DNA of 64,000 nt. Origin: Mesaphorura yosii (taxonomy: Eukaryota > Arthropoda > Collembola > Poduromorpha > Tullbergiidae). The notes below the pieces were generated by a model that did not search any database, was not told where the DNA came from, and saw only the letters and a list, made by a program, of their open reading frames with translations. The position numbers and the translations under genes are program-made. This document shows, in pieces, positions 1-13,260 of the stretch. Each line of letters opens with the position of its first letter. Position 1 is the first letter of the stretch. Location: contig WIXG01000055.1 of assembly GCA_009869945.1 (NCBI GenBank), positions 231,485 through 295,484 on the forward strand. The letters are read 5' to 3'.

Positions 1-2372
1 GCGATATTTTCCTTCGAACTTCAAATTACGAAAAACGAGTTTTACGCAAATTCCTCAAAATTCAGCAAAGTGCAATTTAGACAATTTTACGGCAACTGCA
101 ATAACTGGCTTACTACTGGACTGTGATATTTTCGTCTTGTGTTCATTTACGCTGCTCCTCTTCTGTGATAATGTGCGAAAGTCGAGTTTATTTTTTATTT
201 TGCGTCTGCCAAAGTCCTTTTACTATATCCGCATTTCTTCGTCGCGTGCTACTTTTCTCCAATCGCATTATTGATGAATTTACAAGTTTATAAACAATGT
301 TGTCGACGATTCCTTGATTTTTCTACGCAGTTGTACAAAAAGCTTCTCACGTTCTGCATACACATTGACCGAATCAACTACAAAATCGAAATCAAACCAA
401 ACAAAGCAAAAATTAGGACTCTTCTTCGTGCTCGCTCGATTCATTTGTGACTGACGACGATTCAATTTTGCGGTGTAAACAGAAATCAAATACCAAACTC
501 ACAAACTACGAACGCGTCTTCGCTTCGATCCTTCGATTTCGATGAAAATGAAACAAAAACAAACAGAACTCAAAATCAATCCGAAAACTCATTCCTTAAT
601 GCGACAGTTGTCTTCTTAGAACGGCGACGTAAGTTTTTCCAACTCTGCGCTGCGCATTTTGTATGTTCATTAACGACAGCTGCAACTACATTTAAAAACG
701 AAACTTTGTTACTGTTTTGTGATCTCTCGAATCGAGCCTTCGATGTAACTTCGCCACAAATACAAATTCTAAAAGTATAGTCTCTGAAAATTACAAATTG
801 TCAGACATTTTTAATTGTTTCGCTGCAAGAGAACATTTCCGTGTGCTCCGATGAATCTATGTTGAACTAAACGTTGGTAATGAAGTTGATGTTGATGGTG
901 GTGTGGGTAAGCCAAAACATCTCGAATTCTTTATTCTACATTTGCCCCACTGGATTAGTTAGTGCTAGTTCGTATTTGTCCTTGGTCAGGTCGGCGTGTC
1001 TACATTAAGTTATTATTCTACATTCTACTCTACTCTTCTACCACACTTATTCATTGTTGCAATGCGTCTTATGCATTTAAATATTCCATTTAATGAAATA
1101 AAACTTAAACATTTTGGTTTCTCCACGAGTCTGGACCTTCGTATTGTGTACTGTTTTTATTCGCGTTAGCACCATGATTTTAGTTGTCATTCAAATTTCG
1201 TATGCTGTCGGAAATGGAAAATGAGGCTCGTCGTATCAATCGTGCGCCAGTACCGGCGGAGTTGTTTCAGCATCAACGCCTATTCTGACCCGAGTCCGCA
1301 GTACGTGCAATTGTAGTGGAAATCCTTCATTCGGAATCACGTTGCTATCAGTTTTCTTTTCGGAGTTAAATTAAGCGAAAATAACTGCATGGTTCATGTA
1401 CGTGATCAAATTGACTCAAGTCTCTATGTCTAAAGACACCACAGCGGCTGGCGAACCCCGCGAGTTTCATGCGGTAATCACAATACAGATGTGATTCTTT
1501 CCACTTCTCCATCTAACAAACGAACGCGTGTAGTTAACAGCATTAATTGCAAAAAGTTGACAAAAGCTTAATCAACGAAGCAGTGTTGCAACCCAACCAT
1601 TATTGGGTAGTGGCCTGCAGACTAAATAAAACATTAAACCAAGTGTGCTGCATCCGACCTGCTGTTCCTAGACACCATTAAAGATGAGGTAAGTCAATTT
1701 TAGAAGTCAACAATGAACCCAATGAACGCAGTTCGTTCGATTGTGCAAAATGCAATTAAGATTGGCTAATGCTTGCATTCGTCATTGGATGACATAGCAC
1801 AAAAGGGTTCATCTAACATGGTGAGGAGTAAACTTTTAAGTGTACAGTATTTCTCGCCGACTAACTCCAATAATTATAAGGAAAGGAAAAGTTCTGTGAT
1901 TCCATTGGTTTTATTACAACGACTCGGGCATTTTAAAATAATGATTACAACTAAGAAAAATCTGTAGCGGCTCCCAAGCTTTATGGGTGATATCAGAGTC
2001 CCTTAACTGAGCACTAGGATGGATCATGATCATGCGTTTAGACATGTGGCATATTGAATCGTATTTACGATATCAGGATTGTATTCGTTAGAATGCTCGG
2101 GTATGTTGATGCTGACGCCCAGAATTCAACTTCGATTTATTAGCTTGAATCCACTGAGAGCTGGACTTCCCCAGCGGAGGTGAGATTGAAACCGAAAAAA
2201 ATTGTTTTACATGTCAAATCCTTTTGCGCCAACTTGAGTCCAAGTAAATTGAAAATCTGGTGGTGGTGGGCATCTCGTGTGCGCAAATAAAAGAAAATGG
2301 TAGGATGGTAGTGGGCATTGCAGCGCAAACACAAATTAGCCTGGCCAAGCCTGAATCGAGGAATTGTTCGGA
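1..2372. other. Intergenic or untranslated sequence, no gene recognised
   Basis: No open frame here resembles a protein family. The sequence is AT-rich with isolated AATAAA signals (for example near 1098) and scattered splice-like motifs. It may include the 3' end of a gene outside the window and the upstream region of the secreted precursor gene that follows. Confidence 0.5.
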
Positions 2373-2379
2373 TATAAAA
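2373..2379 (+). promoter_or_regulatory. TATA box for the secreted precursor gene
   Basis: A good TATAAAA lies here, followed about 30 bases later by a TCATT initiator-like sequence near 2400. It would drive a 5' untranslated exon ending at a GTAAGT donor at 2561, spliced to an acceptor at 2943 just before the coding exon. The link is inferred from spacing. Confidence 0.45.
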
Positions 2380-2951
2380 GGCAAGATTTCGAGTTTGCTT
2401 CATTCTACTCGTCTGAACGCTGGAATGTTCACTCGTGCACTTTCCGTGGAGTAAACATTTCTTACAACATACATTGGATATTTAAATCCTGCATTTATTA
2501 TCTGCTAAATTCTGCTGTACTTCGTGTCTTCAATACTCAATTCCTGTTGCTGCACTTTTTCGTAAGTCAACGCATCGCCAAATATTCATTTGACAGAATT
2601 TCACCCGCTCGCGTTTGCATTCGGTTTTTTGTTGCATGCTTTTCTTGTCATCTTTTCTATTTGCAACTTGGTGCTAATTTCTCTGAGCTCGTACTCGACT
2701 CAGCTTCAGCTCAACATCGTGCATGGCTTGCGTAGGAAGCCAAGGTGCGTTGCGTGTTTGATCTGAAAAGAAAAACGAAAGGCTGCATGAATAACGAGAC
2801 ATTCGTTTGTTATGTCTTTATTTTTATTATTCACCATTGCGTTTTGTGTTGCAGTACTTCATTTTCATAATGGTAATTGTGTCTGCCTCTTCATCATTGC
2901 GTGGCTTTGGCTTGGGTCTTGAATACTTGAAATTGTGTTGTAGTCTTGAAG

Positions 2952-3386
2952 ATGGCCATGACAAACATTCCCGCGGCAGCTGTGATTCGTCTGATACTCT
3001 GCACAATGATGGCGGCCAGCCTCGCGTCTGCTGCGGTGTCTTTCTCATCACTCGACCCGTACTTTGGAGTTGGCAGGGGATCGGCTCCGGCGGCTGATTT
3101 TGGCGGTCCTCCTCCACTGCGTCAGCCGCAGTCGCAACCAATTTTGGACCATGGATCTCACAGCTTGGACTACGACAATTTTGTACCTGTGAACACGATG
3201 AACGCATTTCCATATTTACCATCTTGGGCCCGAAACACAAATAATAATGGCAATGGAAATGGTTATTACGGCTTGGGATCACCTTCGCTGGGCAAACGAG
3301 CGTTCTGGGATCGAACATCAACCAATCCCTCGTCTTCGTCATCAGGCTCTCACAAAAATCGTAAAAGTTCGTTTGAAAAGAAATAA
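2952..3386 (+). CDS. Putative secreted neuropeptide-like precursor
   Basis: This is a single coding exon of 144 residues. I do not recognise the family. The N-terminus (about residues 1-27) is a hydrophobic signal peptide ending in a small-residue cleavage site, so the product should enter the secretory pathway. The body is rich in Pro, Gly, Asn and Ser and has no cysteines. Around residues 108-120 it carries GSPSLGKR, a glycine followed by a dibasic Lys-Arg site, which is the classical arrangement for prohormone convertase cleavage and C-terminal amidation. The tail is Ser- and Lys-rich. The ATG chosen is the first one after a good acceptor (TTGTGTTGTAG, ending 2943). It could instead be a cuticular or other low-complexity secreted protein, because only one cleavage site is present. 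Confidence 0.5.
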   Translation: MAMTNIPAAAVIRLILCTMMAASLASAAVSFSSLDPYFGVGRGSAPAADFGGPPPLRQPQSQPILDHGSHSLDYDNFVPVNTMNAFPYLPSWARNTNNNGNGNGYYGLGSPSLGKRAFWDRTSTNPSSSSSGSHKNRKSSFEKK

Positions 3387-6300
3387 GCATTTGCTACAGT
3401 TTTGAAGTTGTAGATGATATCAGCAGCGAGTAGCATTTAAAATGTATTCCTTTTTTTGACTTCTGCTTACAAATTACACCTAATTTAGCAAGTGGCAAGG
3501 CAAAACAGGAAGGATAATTAGGAATTAGCATTTACAAAGAAAATGGTCTGAGCATTTGCACGCACGAAGGTCTGTTAAAGTGGAAATATAATTAGTATTG
3601 CTATTGCCATTGCTTCTAGAACAGAGCCGGCACGGAGCTTTGTTATCTTCGAATTTACTCTTTACCTTCACATTAAGCCTGGTGATGTTAAGAGCGAATC
3701 GAACTCCTACGCGCATAGCCCAAGATTTCTTGGAAATATGGAAATCTATCCTGAAATGAAAAATAAACCAGTATCTTCCCATCAGGCTCAGGTTGTATTT
3801 GGGATTCCCCAAATCCCGGTTGCATTGACTATTGTAATCGAATATCGAAACCATTGTAATATTGCAAAGGCGTATGTCGGCGCATGGGCTCGGACCTACC
3901 TGCTACCAATTTGACAACTTGCCTTTCGGCTTTCCTCCATTTCGTTTTCGATTCCGATGATTTAGACTTTGTCCTTAAAGAGAGCGTCTCCATGACAGTG
4001 ATAATACTAAACTGTCGACGGATTGCTCTCTTGCAGGCTTCAAAGTTAGCTGGCTTCGAATTTTGTCCTGGCTCCCAATTTGTGGCAAGGAAACACTCAG
4101 AAAACCTATCTCGAAACTGCGCTTTAGTAAATTGTACTAAATTAAGAAAGACGGTGCCCAAAAAACCGAGTGAAAAAGCAAAACAATGGAAATACGAAGG
4201 TTGAAGGAAATAAATGAAATGGCAGAGACAGAGACGTGTCAAACGTCGAAGCTTATCAGTCAAGACGCGCAGATACAATGAAACATTGTTTCGAGCTGCT
4301 AAGTAGTTTAGTACCCGACGCAGGGTTTCTGCATCTATTTTGCATTAATAATGCCCGTGTTACACCTCCCCAGCCTTTCTTACCAAGCAAGCCAAGCACA
4401 AATGCCGAGTCTGCACTGCAGAACAGCAGAGCTAACTGGTAGTGTTTAGTTTGAAATTAGTGGACGGATTCAGGAAAAGGTGTAATAACGTATTAGTACT
4501 TATTTGCCAACAACTAACCCTACAAACTACGCGTATGTGTGCATGACGCGACTGAGAGAAAAGCGACTGTACAAAAATGATCCTGGCTAATACATTAAGC
4601 TGACTGAAAAATGTAGATGAGAGACTTTTATGTAGATTGGAAACAAAAACGAAAAGTAAAAGGTGTGACTTGTGAGACGATGAGTGAATTAATGCTCGCT
4701 GTGACCCGAGTACGAGTTTATATACCAGGTAAAACCATCACGTGCCTGAGCATACTTAATGACCAAAAATATTATATTCTTCCTCTCATTTACCGTCCTC
4801 TGCACTGAACAATTAGCTGCTCCTGTCTGACACGACTTGGAAACTTTGGAGCATTCCGTCATTTCGGTTTAGTTGCTGCTTGGCCTTTGTTTTTGCTTGT
4901 GCGAGGTTCAAGTATAAATAATTCTGGATAATGCGATGCTATTAGTCTATGTAATAGGAAAGAAATGACTTGTTGATGGTTCGCGAGAGAGCAACAAGTC
5001 AACACCCAAATGATGCACTGTACTTTCCATCGTCCTCAATATCAAATTCCACATCCACACGAACAATTTGAATGATTCACGCTGCCAGCATAGCATGAGC
5101 AATAGGTACAAGATCGAACTCATGGTGTGTGGTTAATTGGATTCAAAATATTTACATTGGCTTTGCAGTTTGCATTTGCAGGACGCAAAACTTGGAAGCA
5201 CGGATGAGCACTGAACAGGGCTTATTAAATTCTTATCTATTCTCAGACGTGAGGAGTCAGCGTGATGCACTTGAGTCATCGCGAATCTTCCGATATTCTC
5301 CCGACTTGAACTCGTCTTCGAAATTTGGGCGCAGTTCTTTGTTTTCATGTTTTGAAATTGGATCCCTAAATTGTTATTGCTATTGTTGACGGCTGGCCAT
5401 AGTGTGCTGCGAGAGAAGGGAAGAATCAATTAGCGCACTCAAAAGTAGAACGCATTTCGTATTAATTATCATTTTGCTGTCTGTGCCCTTGTTCGTAACT
5501 GAGTAAGTCAGTAATTAACTTGAGGAAAACAAATTGCGCCGTGCCTTGCTTGAGAAGACCGTGGCTCAAGGCTCGAGGTAGAATTGTCTTCCTTCCGAAA
5601 TGACGAGGAGTTGACATGATTCTGAGTCATTCTTAGAACCGGCGTGGTCTCATGATGGTCCCGTCGTCTGTCGTGGCTTACAGACTAGGCTAAGTTCCTC
5701 TGTTCACTGGCTCTACGGTACATGGATTAATGCGTATTTAATGTGCTGGAAATTACCGTTCACTAGTTTCAATGGGTTTGATGCCTGCGAAAGTTTCGTC
5801 TGTGCTGTCTGTCCAGAATTCACCCTTTTGTCCAAAAATAAGAACAAAATGGAGCGAAAAATAGAAACGATTCACTTTACAGCTGGACGCTGGATTCAAA
5901 CTGAAATCGGTTACATTTACGTCTGTTCTTTTGTCTGCTCCTTCAGACAGCCATTAAGCCCAATTACCATCGACCACAAATTAGGCGCGGCGATTCCAAC
6001 GTGAACTTTCCTAATTTAAATGGAGATGAGTGTAATAATTAGAGGTCTCTAATTGCTACTTTCTGTTTCTAGCCAGCAGCCAAGCAACCTTCTGCATTTC
6101 GTGAGAATTGCCAATCGTGACTTTGAAGAGACTGCAATTCGAGAACGCTGCCGACTCGATTCTTTTGTGCTTGACTGCTCGAAGCTGAAATCGAAATATT
6201 TCTGGGCTCATTTCCATTGCGAAACGTGTTAATTGAATTCGTAAATACCTCCGCACCAAGTCTCCTTTTTATGGCCAAGCAAGCGTCGGTCGACTGCACG

Positions 6301-7287
6301 TTGAATTGCGGAGCTCTTGCGAGCATCAGCATGCGCCTGTTTAATTTTTTTCTCATCCGCCTGTCTGTCGGTCATAAAATCGAAAATGCACGCTTGCAAG
6401 CGCAGGTAGCAATACATTTTCAAAGTACGGCTTTCTCTCCATTATTTTCTGTTCTGCCGTTGACTCGGAAAATCCGGTGCAGCCAACCAAATAGAAAATA
6501 TGACTTAATTTTTATTTTGCTAATTTCACGCCTGATTGATTGGAGATTTTACGAATGACCTTTACAGCAGTGTCATGTAAAGACCATTGTCGGCAGTCAA
6601 CTTTCCTTGAGGAGCATGCAATAATAACATCGCCATCGCTGTTCATCAATCTCTCCTATTCATCGGAATTCTCCATAATTTGGAATATGTGTTTTCAGCC
6701 TCATGAGTCCAGGTTGAACACATATCCACGATTCGTTTTCATCATCCCAAATTATCCGTTTCGCTGACTTTCTTTTGTATTCCCTCCGTTTAGTAACATG
6801 ATGTGATGAAGGTTGCGTGCGAGGCATCAATAAATATGAGAACCTCTCCGACTCAGAGAGCGAGTGAGTTGAGTGAAGACTGGGCGACTTCCATTTCCCA
6901 TGCAGCCCAATGCTTTCACTCCATTCTAGTCACACTGTCACTGAAAAATCGAGTGACAGTGACAGGAAGGGTTGCGTCAATAACAATAGCCGGTCTTGTT
7001 CTAAATGAGGAACTTAATCTTATATTAAAGAAATCGGCAACTCAGAGCGTCAATTGCGTTGCGTACCTTTTTATAAATTCACATTATTTGATGTTGAATT
7101 CAAAAAATTGTGAAAAGTATTGAAAGTTAGAAGACACTTTCAAATGATAAACTCCATTCCATGTTCTTGGGCATGCCGTTATCATGTCGCTAGAATCTCT
7201 CCTGATCTCACACCGCTTAATACTTAGATACTTCTTAATACGATCTTACTATATTGGCCTCTCTCTGCTCGTTGTTAATCAAAAACG
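3387..7287. other. Long intergenic region, no supported gene
   Basis: Nearly 4 kb separate the secreted precursor from dynactin 6. Several frames of 60-150 codons exist, but none shows family resemblance, splice continuity or a convincing signal peptide. It holds the 3' untranslated region of the upstream gene (AATAAA near 3762) and presumably the control region of DCTN6. Confidence 0.45.
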
Positions 7288-8089
7288 ATGTCTTTGGAAC
7301 TTATTAGTTTGGGAGTGCAAATCGCTCCGGGCGCTGTCGTCTGCGTGGAAGCAGAAATGCGTGGAGATGTAAAGGTCGGGACAAAAACGATTGTTCATCC
7401 ACATGCAAAGATTTTCGCCACTGACGGTCCCATCATAATTGGTGAGTTCAACATAATCGAAGAGTACGCCGTGATTGAAAATAGGTAATTGCCACCCTGC
7501 ATTGAATCTGCATTTGGAATGTCCAAGCACTGCAATCAAGCGTTTTTATCGCCTCCTCAGATCAGCAGCGCCTCTGATAATCGGAAATAACAATGTCTTC
7601 GAAGTTGGATGCAAAATCATGCCGAAATCTATTGGAGACTTCAATGTGTTCGAGATCAGAAGTGAGACCAGGCACTTCTTTCTAATCTGTAACAGACATT
7701 TATAGCAACCGAACCCTTTTTACAGGCGTGATCGGCGAAGGAGTTGAGATTGGAAGCGGTTGCACATTTGGAGCCGGAACGAAGACTGTGTCGCCCATTT
7801 CCATCCCAGACAATTCAGTATTCTACGGCGACCCAATTCGGCATCGCATTGCGCCAGAAAAACCATCGGTACTCATCTACATTCCATCTTAATTTACAGT
7901 GTTTGTGCGACCGCAAATTAATTTTGACTTCCATGCATTTTGTAGGTGCAAAATTTACAAATCGATTTCCTGAGCCGTGTATTACCAAACTACCATCACG
8001 TGAAGACGACAGCCAAGCAGCCCGTGGGATCTGCACCATCTCCGAAACAAGACGCTGGTGCCTCAGCTTCGGCCTCTTCTTCTCAATAA
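7288..8089 (+). CDS. DCTN6: Dynactin subunit 6 (p27)
   Basis: The gene has four exons: 7288-7484, 7561-7661, 7726-7868 and 7946-8089. They join in phase into 194 residues, close to the usual 190. The protein is a left-handed parallel beta-helix built from hexapeptide repeats ([LIV]-G-x-x-x-x type, for example [14 protein letters not shown] and [17 protein letters not shown]). The family-typical end is present: DNSVFYGD, then [15 protein letters not shown], then a Ser/Ala-rich tail. p27 sits at the pointed end of the dynactin complex with DCTN5 and DCTN4 and helps attach dynein-dynactin to cargo membranes in the cytoplasm. AATAAA follows at 8099. Introns are 57-77 bp. Nothing looks broken. Confidence 0.95.
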
Positions 8090-8098
8090 TAGCAGTTT

Positions 8099-8104
8099 AA
8101 TAAA
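8099..8104 (+). terminator. Polyadenylation signal of DCTN6
   Basis: An AATAAA hexamer lies 10 bases after the stop codon. The 3' untranslated region is therefore very short. Confidence 0.6.
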
Positions 8105-8596
8105 TTGTCTTTCGCATAAATATTGAATAATGTCCAATAACTAAATGATAAATAATTCTTTTGTTGATGTTCCAAATCACGTCGTCTCTGACTTTGCTAC
8201 AGTTCACCTTCCTTTGCCCTCTATGCGTATGCGCAACAGGTTTCTCAATTTCTTCCAGCACGCTGTCTCATCTCATCCACATCCTCAGCAAATGCACTTG
8301 TAATCTGTGGCAGTGATTTTAGTAGAACTGCATGGCAAATGCCGGTAGCGTGGGATATTCAAGCCACAAACTAAAGCTAAGCTGCGGTAACAGCGTGTCG
8401 TGTTGTCATTCGACGGGTGAGCTGGAATCTGAATTTCTGGAATTGGCTTTGATTTTAAACTACCCAGCTAGGATTAAGTCACTGGCTCAACTTGTACTTA
8501 TTAGGTAAGTTACATGTCTGGGACAAGAAGAGGCAACAGGTATCGAAGTAGAATTAATATCGCTTTTCATTTAACAAATCGTGGCTAGGACAGAAG
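8105..8596. other. Intergenic spacer between DCTN6 and RPN2
   Basis: About 490 bases with no coding potential that I can support. It must contain the RPN2 promoter. No TATA box is evident, as expected for a housekeeping gene. Confidence 0.5.
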
Positions 8597-11500
8597 ATGC
8601 AGACATTCGTGCTCTATGTCAGCTTCACGCTGCTGCTCGTTTGCACCATTTGGACCTCAGGTGTCGAAGATAATGGCGCTTATAATGGAGCCCCGCTTGG
8701 AGCAATTAACTCTGAGGACATCCAGAATTTGCAAGTAGTGTTGGCGAAAAGTTTGGCCCAACTTACCGATCCACTTTTAGCATCGTATGCTGTGTTATCG
8801 TATTCCATTTTGAAATTGGATATTCCTAAAGCAAACGTAAGCCGACTAGCCATTAAAATCTTTGAAAAGAAAATACAATACTTTGTATTGTACAGGACGT
8901 ATGTAAATACTTGCTCTCAAGCTTAGAAGGTGCCAAGCCTGAGCTGTTGTACGCGGCTTCTGGCGCTGTGACAAAATTGCCCGGTTGCAAATTGCCGTCA
9001 ATCAAGGCGGATGTTAAAACGGTAAGGAAGAGGCAATACAATGACCTACAATACTGATTGTACCCGAATTATTGCCACATGGCTTGCATCTTAAATGCCT
9101 TAAGATAGCTATTGTGGTTATGCTATTGGGTTAAACTAAGTACCAAGTGGATAACCACATTTGTCCGGTTCAGATGTTTTTGAGACTGCTGAAATGTGAA
9201 ATTCCACACAATTACAAACAACTGTGAATGTTCATATTTACAGCGATTTGATCTTTTGATAGAGCCTGGAACAAATCATGAAGCAAGGTGGTACTTCTCA
9301 AAGCATCTTTTACGCGACGGAAACATTGAAAAACTTTGTAGTGTCCTTGGACGGTAATAAGATACTGGAGCAACTCAAAGTCTCCACAAAATCAGACGAC
9401 AGTCTTGCATCTCTTGGTTATGCATTCTGGGCTACGAGCAACTTTGTGAAAGCTGGACAAAAAGTTGACGACATTTGGAATCGAATTGAAGATGTTGTGG
9501 CTCAAGCGGACGAAGTTGATAAGAGAAACCTGCAGTTTGAGGGCGGACTCTCAGTGACAGGTTTGTTATCACATGCAGCAGCAGTATCGTCGAGTTTTCT
9601 AATGAAAGGTCCTTGATTTTCAGGAATTGTCATTAATGGAATGGTACGCCTGGCCGAAAACGCAAACCGAGCAATTGCACTCACAGCCGACCAAATTGTG
9701 AAGTTTGGAAACTATTTGGTTTCGAGGAAGACTGTGACAACGCCACGCGGAGCTTTTCTGCTACTCTCAGCGCTTGATGCCCTTAGCAGGAATAAGGTTG
9801 GCGTGCCTTTGTTTCATTGAAGTCAAGTCCCATTATTTTACCCGTCAAGGATTGTCATCTTTGTCTGGTTATACGCGTGGGACAAATTAATCTGTAACAA
9901 GATTGTGCGTTCGGTACCGTGGTTCAGTCTTTGTGGTGACGTTATCACAGTCAAGAAACACAAACAATAATGACTTAATGACCCAAGACCTGGACTTGCT
10001 TATTCCTTCTATCGTAAGTAACTCATTTATCACTTACAGTTTCTCAAACCCGTCTACGTGGGACTCGCTGACAAAGGAATCTTGAGTGATTCCAACAAAG
10101 TGCTTACTCTTCGCGCCTCAGATTTACTTGGTCGACCAGTCGACGTTTCCGTGCAGCTGGAATCATCAACTAACGAGAAGGATGGAAAGAAACTGGAAGG
10201 AGTGGAATTCATTCAGGCTGTGGCGTCCACAGCCGACAAAACGCTTTACACAATCGACTTGAAGTCTAGAACCCTGCCACGAGGATTTTACAGAGTCACT
10301 TTGTTACCAAAGTCGCTAAAGACCGATAAGACGCTTATTCTGAAGCCAACTACAGTTTCGGTAAGTGCACGGCCGTCAGAGAGTCTTGGCTGAATAGTTT
10401 CAATGGAAAATGCAGATTTACCCCACCCAATTAAGCCGACAATTTTCTCGAGTTCAGTCTGATTATTGTGTGCTCGTGGTGGGAACAGTAACTTCTTTAT
10501 TGTGTAGGATTGAGTACGTTCTTAGTACGACTTTATCCAAGGAATTTATTGATACATTCAAACTATTAGTAAGGTCGACTGGTTTAAAATGCTTAATTTT
10601 TACTTACCTGCTAAAAGCATCGATATGTGTCTTGGGTACTTGCAGGTGAAAGTTATTGGAAAGCTTGACCCGGTCACTGTGCGTGTTGGAGTTACCGAAG
10701 CGGATCAAGATGCTGCTGCGTCATGGAACGATTTGAATAAAGGGCAAAAATTGTCCACTCAACTCAGTCTGGATGCCAGCCAGAAGCTGCAAGTCAAAAT
10801 CTCGACTGATACTAAACTGCATCAAGTATTTGTGATGCTTCGTCGAAAAGAGGACAAACGAGAAGTTGTCTTTGTTGTGCAACCCGAGACACCAGGAAAG
10901 ACAGACTACAAATTGGAAGTGGACATGACGGCGAATGCAAAGGACCTGAGCTACAAATCTGGAGTTTACGAAGTCATAATTTTCCTCGGAGACTTCTTAA
11001 TTGACGACTCGATTCAATGGCAGTTGGGAGAAGTCAAGATCCAAGTTCCTGCCGGGAAATCAAAGGCTGTAAATCCACTTTATGCTGTCAACTACGGACC
11101 GAAGCCTGAAATTAAGGTGAGCCTATTAAATTAAAGCCAATTTCAATTGGGTCAAGCCAATTTTCGTTCGTAGTTAATCGCTGCCCTGATTAATCTTATG
11201 TCCATTAAATTGGTAAATTAAGTCGTTGCTGTAGCTTGAATTAAATACACACCATGCGTGCATTGCGTTGCATGGATTATAAGATGCAGTAACCACAAAT
11301 ATAACAATGTTTCTTCTCTACCTAGCACGTCTTCCGTCAGCCCGAACCGCGTCCGCCAAGACTTCTCTCAGACCTCTTCACGTTGATTGTTCTGGCACCT
11401 TTCTTGGTCCTCTTTGTGCTGGTAAGAACAACGCGTACTTACTTGCTGAGGTCTGGTTTACTTTATTTCCAACCGTTAATTAATTGCCGTTTCATCTTCA

Positions 11501-11906
11501 GTGGTTCAAGATCGGAGCCAACATCAAAGCCTTTCCAGCTTCCTTAAGCGCCATTGCCTTCCACATCGGACTTGCAGGTAACCCCATAAACGTGAAAACT
11601 AACTTTATGCTGACTAACTGATGTTAAATACAACTTTCGTTCTCCTGAACAAAATCTATGTTGACCTCCTTAAACTACTGATACTTTAACTTGTCTGACC
11701 CTCCAAATTAATTTTTCTTCAATACTAGCGAGTACTATTCGGCATCTTTGTATTTTACAGGCATATTTGGGGTTTATTTCCTGTTCTGGCTGAAACTGAC
11801 AATGTTCGAGGCCTTGAAGATTCTCACAATTCCAGGACTCATCACCTTCGTAGCTGGGCACAGACTGCTGGCGTACATTTCAGAGAGAAGAACTTCATCG
11901 TCTTAG
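8597..11906 (+). CDS. RPN2: Ribophorin II, oligosaccharyltransferase subunit (Swp1 family)
   Basis: Nine exons join in phase into 648 residues (human about 631): 8597-8836, 8896-9021, 9263-9560, 9624-9796, 10040-10360, 10646-11116, 11326-11421, 11502-11577 and 11761-11906. The product starts with a signal peptide (about 1-22). A long ER-lumenal domain follows, with the family pattern around LGYAFWATSN, FEGGLSVTG and the C-terminal lumenal block REVVFVVQPE...YKLEVD. Membrane helices in the last three exons include LFTLIVLAPFLVLFVLW, GLAGIFGVYFLFWLKL and TIPGLITFVAGHRLLA. RPN2 is a non-catalytic subunit of the oligosaccharyltransferase complex, which transfers the preassembled glycan to Asn-X-Ser/Thr as proteins enter the ER. 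AATAAA is at 12135. Confidence 0.94.
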
Positions 11907-12140
11907 CCTTTCATTGCTGCATTTCGGCAATTTCGGTGAACACGCGTGCTACCTTGAAATCACGTATAAGTTGGTTTGAAATCAGCGGCCTTGATACATC
12001 GGACATTCCCACATTTGAAATTGTGGAAAAAATTGGTGATCACGTATACTTTGCTATACTATTTGATAATTTATTAATGTGGAGAATCCAAATTGTTAAG
12101 CACTAATTCTGTTGACTGACTAACGTAAGAGAATAATAAA

Positions 12141-12761
12141 TTGTTACTACCAAAATATGCCGGTGTGCAATAAATGGGAAATGACCTAATTCTCACAATG
12201 TTTGTCGGAATTCGGTGCCTAATTTACACCTCTTTTCTCGTCTCGTGCCATGTGCCATGGAATTCAAATTCAATACGTTCAATCCGCTGATGACGCTTAG
12301 CATTCAGTCAGACGTTTCACTATTCTGTGTGTTGACAGTGCGACACGCCTTGCAAATTTAAAAATCTTAAATGCCAAATGCACACATCCAGAAATCACGG
12401 CAGATTATGGCAAAAACGATAAAGTAGACAAAATGGAAATTCTTTTCAAGCATATTGCCTGTTTGCAGCTCCACAGCTCATAAATGGCTCACATATCGCA
12501 TTGATGAAGATTATTGTGCAATTCGGTTAGCTCATTAATTACAATTCCTGAGTTGATTGTCATTCGGATATCTCGATCAGGAAGAGGAACTCTCTGTAAT
12601 TAACATGTTTGCCATTATGCCATTGCCATTTAATGAGGGTTGGATGAGAAACCGCAATGAGCTCTCTTGCTATGCATCCGTCGCCAACTCTACAAGAAAA
12701 GAGTGCGGACTTGAGACCACCATAATTCTAATCTCGGATTGATGATACGGATGGCTGTGGC
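12141..12761. other. Intergenic spacer upstream of a small secreted protein gene
   Basis: This follows the RPN2 polyadenylation signal (12135-12140). No gene is seen. The end of the spacer is the promoter of the next gene. Confidence 0.5.
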
Positions 12762-12769
12762 TATATATA
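12762..12769 (+). promoter_or_regulatory. TATA box of small secreted protein gene 1
   Basis: TATATATA lies 77 bases before the start codon, with a TCATT initiator-like sequence near 12802. This spacing is typical of a strong, tissue-restricted promoter. Confidence 0.6.
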
Positions 12770-12838
12770 CAACCAAGAAACACAAACGGCCAGTATTTTT
12801 GGTCATTCCTGCTCGTGTCCGGAATTCTCTGCAGAATC

Positions 12839-13130
12839 ATGCGTGCCGTTATTCTTCTCTCGCTGCTGGTTGTGCTGATGGCGATCAGCTCAACAATGGC
12901 GCTCCGTGACGTTCGTAAGAACCAAATGCATTCTTATAAGCTTGGCTTTACCCAACGCTCCAGCGACGACAACGGCTAATACCCCAACTTTTGTGGTTAC
13001 AGATCACTTAGGAATTGAAACGCAGAGACTTGGAGAGAAGAACGAACCCGACTACATTCTGGTGTACGTGAAGAAACCAATTGTGCGCTACTACGCATCC
13101 AAACCGGTGCCAATTGCTGAGGCTGCCTAA
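12839..13130 (+). CDS. Small secreted protein 1 (DYI/YYA family, paralogue of 16412)
   Basis: Two exons, 12839-12914 and 13003-13130, give 67 residues. Exon 1 is nearly all signal peptide (MRAVILLSLLVVLM followed by a small-residue site), and a phase-1 intron comes right after it. The mature part, about 45 residues, has no cysteine. It contains DYILVYVKKPIVRYYA, which matches DYIVVDVPKPKVHYYA in the gene at 16412 at 10 of 16 positions. I do not recognise the family. The TATA box, tiny size and signal peptide suggest an abundant secreted peptide such as a gland, cuticle or haemolymph component. AATAAA at 13255 is a plausible 3' end. Confidence 0.7.
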
Positions 13131-13260
13131 GCAGCTCAATGGCTCCAGCACGGCAAACCGGCTGCGGTGGGGATTTCGGCTTGGTTTAGTTGACAAAGTT
13201 TTATAATAATTTGATACGGATCCTTAAATATGATTTTGTAGAAAAAGTTGATACAATAAA

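Noticed and set aside
2364-2735. A 123-codon plus-strand frame
   Set aside because: It starts inside a TATA box and covers a likely untranslated exon and intron; it has no protein features.
3884-4204. A 106-codon plus-strand frame with some hydrophobic stretches
   Set aside because: No family resemblance, splice support or signal peptide; an overlapping antisense frame of similar length exists.
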